A stretch of 44,141 nucleotides of DNA from NCBI GenBank assembly GCA_023431385.1, contig JAEYWA010000045.1, forward strand, positions 1 through 44,141, read 5' to 3'. The position numbers and the translations under genes were made by a program. Origin of the DNA: Bacillota bacterium (GTDB lineage Bacteria; Bacillota; Clostridia; Acetivibrionales; DSM-1351). Shown here piece after piece: positions 41,903-44,141 of the stretch. Below the pieces are notes generated by a model. That model saw nothing but the letters and a program-made list of their open reading frames with translations, searched no databases and was not told where the DNA came from. The stretch's first letter is position 1. The number at the start of each line of letters is the position of its first letter.

Positions 41903-42306
41903 TAGAGACCCTCCATAATAGTAATTTTAAAGTATCATTAAGCAAACAAAGCCTCAGTGCAATTATATTTAATACTTCAATTGTTTTCACTGAAGAATTG
42001 CTCATATCAAGATGTAATACTCTGGTTTACCAATTTCGTCTATTTAGAGAACCTCCTTTCCGACCACGATTTTATGTTTCGTTGTTAATTAAATAATTAA
42101 ACAGAAGAATACAAACGAACAAAACATAGTCGTATTTTGTAGATTTTTGTCAGATTAATGATATTATCTATTATTATAACCATAACAATCCAATTAGTAA
42201 ACATAAAATGGCACTTTACTGGGTCCTCCTTTACATATGTTAAGGTTTATTATGTTATTCATCGGTGAACTTTTGAAGGCTTTTTGGGACTCATTATACA
42301 AATGTA
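41903..42306. other. intergenic region upstream of the chemoreceptor
   Basis: No gene is seen. On the minus strand AAAGGAGGTTCTCTAAAT near 42050 resembles the true GGAGGGTCTCTAATG start region at 41903-41917, as if duplicated, but opens no frame. An imperfect inverted repeat lies at 42066-42133. I looked for a c-di-GMP riboswitch and a sigma-D promoter and found neither. Confidence 0.4.
42066..42133. repeat. imperfect inverted repeat upstream of the chemoreceptor
   Basis: ACGATTTTATGTTTCGTT (42066-42083) pairs with AACGAACAAAACATAGTCGT (42114-42133) with a few bulges. It could form a hairpin in a long 5' leader or be a regulatory site. Function unknown. Confidence 0.35.
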
Positions 42307-42338
42307 AAAGGCCCCATACCCATAGGTACAGGACCTTT
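42307..42338 (-). terminator. terminator of the nucleotidyltransferase-like gene
   Basis: Minus strand: AAAGGTCCTGTACC, TATG loop, GGTATGGGGCCTTT, then TACATTTG. Imperfect stem of about 11 pairs, 15 bases past the stop. Confidence 0.6.
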
Positions 42339-42353
42339 ATAAATTACCGCTGC

Positions 42354-43385
42354 TTACTTCGCAATTGGCCTAAGCAGTTTTTCATCTCGTACATATTGAA
42401 CAACATCATACATCATATAGTACATGTCTTCCGGATTTATGGATAATAGTTTTTCTTCGTCTAGAACTATCTCATCGTTGTGAATCGTCACTATACTATA
42501 AAATGGTTCATAATTCAGAGCCATTATGTTTGACCTTGTTTCCCACTCTTCAATTGTAACAAACTTCCTGTCAACTAAGAGTTTTAACAACGAGTAAGAG
42601 TTTCTTTGACAAAAAAACAACTTAAAGTCGGGATATTCCTTGCTGATCAAATACTCATCTATCTCCTTCCATGCACTCTCAATAGCAGTCTGTCTGCTAA
42701 TTAAGGTCTGTATTGATAAGTCGCCTGTACTCAGTGCTTTAGAGAGAATTTCTTCCCAGTTTTCAGGTTTCCAATCAAGACTCCTGCTCATATGAACAAT
42801 CCATTTTTCATGTGGGATATATTCCCTATTTGCGATAAACAGAGCTTCCAGTAACGGAATTAATGCTTTGTTAAGCATATAATGCCCTTGTAAAACGTCG
42901 CCTCTATGAATCCAAATGTCTCCGGCCAGTCTATAATACCACCAAGAACTAAACAACAAGCCTTCTGCTCCGGTAACCTTTGGGGTATGAGACAGCTTAT
43001 CTTTCATTAGCCTTTCTATTTTCCCTTTAGGGTCGAATAGTATTTTTGAATAGGATAAATCCCACAATGATACACTATCCCATTCACGTTTTTCTTCGTA
43101 TTCAAAGTCAGCAATTTTAATGTCGTATAGGTATCCTGATAGTTTAACAATGCCCAGCGGAAAAGGTGTCTTTGCTTTTTGCCAATTCTCAAAGCACCGC
43201 TTCTCCAAGTAAATAACAATATCAATTTCGGACAGGTGATCTGCATATCCTCGTGCTAATCCCCCATTAAGTGTTATACCTGCAACCCCATCAATTAATT
43301 TAAGCCGATCAATTTCCAGATTTAAGACACCAAGAAGATCATCAATTATGTTATTACTATTTAAGTTCACATATGGTCTGCTCAC
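42354..43385 (-). CDS. nucleotidyltransferase-fold protein (DUF4037-like)
   Basis: A 343-residue protein. The N-terminus carries a nucleotidyltransferase signature, TLNGGLARGYADHLSEIDIV, followed by YDIKIADFEYEEKREWD, which could give the third acid. The standard S-D-I-D is S-E-I-D here, so one metal ligand is Glu. The C-terminal half is helical (WWYYRLAGDIWIHRGDVLQG; HYMLNKALIPLLEALF), as in aminoglycoside adenylyltransferase-like or DUF4037 proteins. It starts with GTG; GGAGGG lies 8 bases before it. It may modify a small molecule or RNA; activity unproven. Confidence 0.75.
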   Translation of the reverse strand: MSRPYVNLNSNNIIDDLLGVLNLEIDRLKLIDGVAGITLNGGLARGYADHLSEIDIVIYLEKRCFENWQKAKTPFPLGIVKLSGYLYDIKIADFEYEEKREWDSVSLWDLSYSKILFDPKGKIERLMKDKLSHTPKVTGAEGLLFSSWWYYRLAGDIWIHRGDVLQGHYMLNKALIPLLEALFIANREYIPHEKWIVHMSRSLDWKPENWEEILSKALSTGDLSIQTLISRQTAIESAWKEIDEYLISKEYPDFKLFFCQRNSYSLLKLLVDRKFVTIEEWETRSNIMALNYEPFYSIVTIHNDEIVLDEEKLLSINPEDMYYMMYDVVQYVRDEKLLRPIAK

Positions 43386-43399
43386 AACTACATCCCTCC

Positions 43400-43981
43400 T
43401 TAATCAAATTTATTGTAAAATACAACTTCACTAAAGCTCTTTTTAGCTGTAACTTTTTGATCATTAGCCGGGTAACCAAAAGCGATAATTTCTGAAGCCA
43501 TATACGGTTCAGGCAGATTTAAAAATTGTGTAAGTTTGTCTACATCAAAATAAGATATCCAGGTAGACCCCAAACCATGTTCTAAAGCAGCTAAAACCAT
43601 ATGCGTTCCAGGAATCTTTGTTTGATGTTCCTCTTGATTCAATTTTGTATAAATCTCGTCCTCCATGTTCTCAATGCTTTCTGCAAGGCCCGGATAACGT
43701 ACTTTTTGAATATCTCTGCCACCCCTTGATTTATCTACGGTGTAAGTACAGAGAACCACGAGAAAATTCGCTGATTTTATCCAGCTCTGGTTGTAGGCTA
43801 TTTTAGATATTTCGTTGATTAGCTCTTTATTTGTAATCAATCCGAATTTCCACGGTTGCTCGTTTCCGCCAGATGGTGACAATCTCCCTGCTTCGAGAAT
43901 GTAATTAATAACCTCAGAGGGTGCATCTTTCCCTGTAAATTTTCTCGTACTTGTTCTTTTTTTTAGCAAATCCAATATCAT
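43400..43981 (-). CDS. nitroreductase family protein
   Basis: A 193-residue FMN-dependent oxidoreductase: LDLLKKRTSTRKFTGKD, LEAGRLSPSGGNEQPWKFGL, HMVLAALEHGLGSTWISYFD and EIIAFGYPANDQKV. AAAGG spaced 9 bases from the ATG at 43981 sets the start; ATGs further up in the same frame are too close to the ribosome binding site. It ends 14 bases before the nucleotidyltransferase-like gene and is probably co-transcribed with it. Substrate unknown; only distantly similar to the nitroreductase at 9076-9588. Confidence 0.88.
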   Translation of the reverse strand: MILDLLKKRTSTRKFTGKDAPSEVINYILEAGRLSPSGGNEQPWKFGLITNKELINEISKIAYNQSWIKSANFLVVLCTYTVDKSRGGRDIQKVRYPGLAESIENMEDEIYTKLNQEEHQTKIPGTHMVLAALEHGLGSTWISYFDVDKLTQFLNLPEPYMASEIIAFGYPANDQKVTAKKSFSEVVFYNKFD

Positions 43982-44141
43982 AACTCTCATCCTTTCGATA
44001 TTTATTTTCAAATGGTAATGTAATGGTAAGATTAATGCAAAATAAAAAAGCCGCAGATTTACTCTACGACTTTACCTTCTAAAGAAAAACAGTAAAATAC
44101 GTATGGAGAGTAAACATAAAATCAAAACCAATAAATTGGCA

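Noticed and set aside
41903..42306. Possible c-di-GMP riboswitch or sigma-D promoter upstream of the chemoreceptor
   Set aside because: Neither the conserved GEMM core nor a TAAA/GCCGATAT pair could be found.

Overview
The window is AT-rich, with strong AGGAGG-type ribosome binding sites, many AraC-type regulators, YesM/YesN two-component and LplB/LplC-type sugar transport genes, and Spo/Che-type small genes. It looks like chromosomal DNA of a low-GC Firmicute, most probably a mesophilic, sugar-using clostridium of the Ruminiclostridium/Clostridium type. The genus is inferred from gene style only. I see no tRNA, rRNA, CRISPR array, insertion sequence or phage gene.

Region by region. 1-420: decayed remnants of a PadR-type regulator and a membrane protein. 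424-2087: a TetR regulator with its own promoter/operator, then an aldo/keto reductase. 2188-6029: redox genes: an unusual single-chain RnfD-RnfC fusion coupled to a CoA-binding-fold protein, a flavodoxin-ferredoxin fusion (EFR1 type) and a glutathione peroxidase. 6259-9024: a BlaI/BlaR1-like repressor-sensor pair with a clear promoter and double operator. 9076-11048: a nitroreductase and a membrane-anchored alpha/beta hydrolase. 11166-12252: a divergent HxlR regulator/flavodoxin pair in which both genes are broken. 12287-14181: a stand-alone ClpP, a short AraC regulator, a CheX-like protein and a small coiled-coil protein.

14309-24541 is a complete alpha-glucoside phosphorolysis island on the minus strand: YesM-type sensor kinase, YesN-type response regulator, two permeases, a lipoprotein binding protein, a GH65 phosphorylase, a collapsed second GH65 gene and beta-phosphoglucomutase. 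The logic is sense a disaccharide, import it, split it with phosphate to beta-glucose-1-phosphate, and convert that to glucose-6-phosphate. No transport ATPase gene is present, so one must be supplied from elsewhere.

24691-26539 carries an Lsa/CplR-like ABC-F ribosome-protection ATPase behind a leader with a promoter, a two-codon leader ORF, a mutually exclusive antiterminator/terminator pair and a second long hairpin. This is the best-supported regulatory system in the window and looks like translation-coupled attenuation induced by ribosome-targeting antibiotics. 26625-28815 is panBCD (pantothenate/CoA synthesis). 29554-31540 holds an atypical FMN-dependent dehydrogenase and a double GNAT acetyltransferase.

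31575-38687 is an accessory stretch: an AraC-GyrI-like regulator with a free-standing GyrI-like protein, a cytosolic ceramidase-family hydrolase, two SAM methyltransferases, a gene remnant, a small ORF overlapping a methyltransferase start, and an AraC protein fused to a C39-peptidase-like domain. 38828-43981 closes with an Lrp/LysE pair, a CHASE3-type chemoreceptor, a nucleotidyltransferase-like protein and a second nitroreductase.

At least four separate loci (1-350, 11166-12252, 15042-15465, 35768-36164) show genes in active decay. The most notable unexplained items are the RnfD-RnfC fusion, the ABC-F leader and the AraC-C39 fusion.
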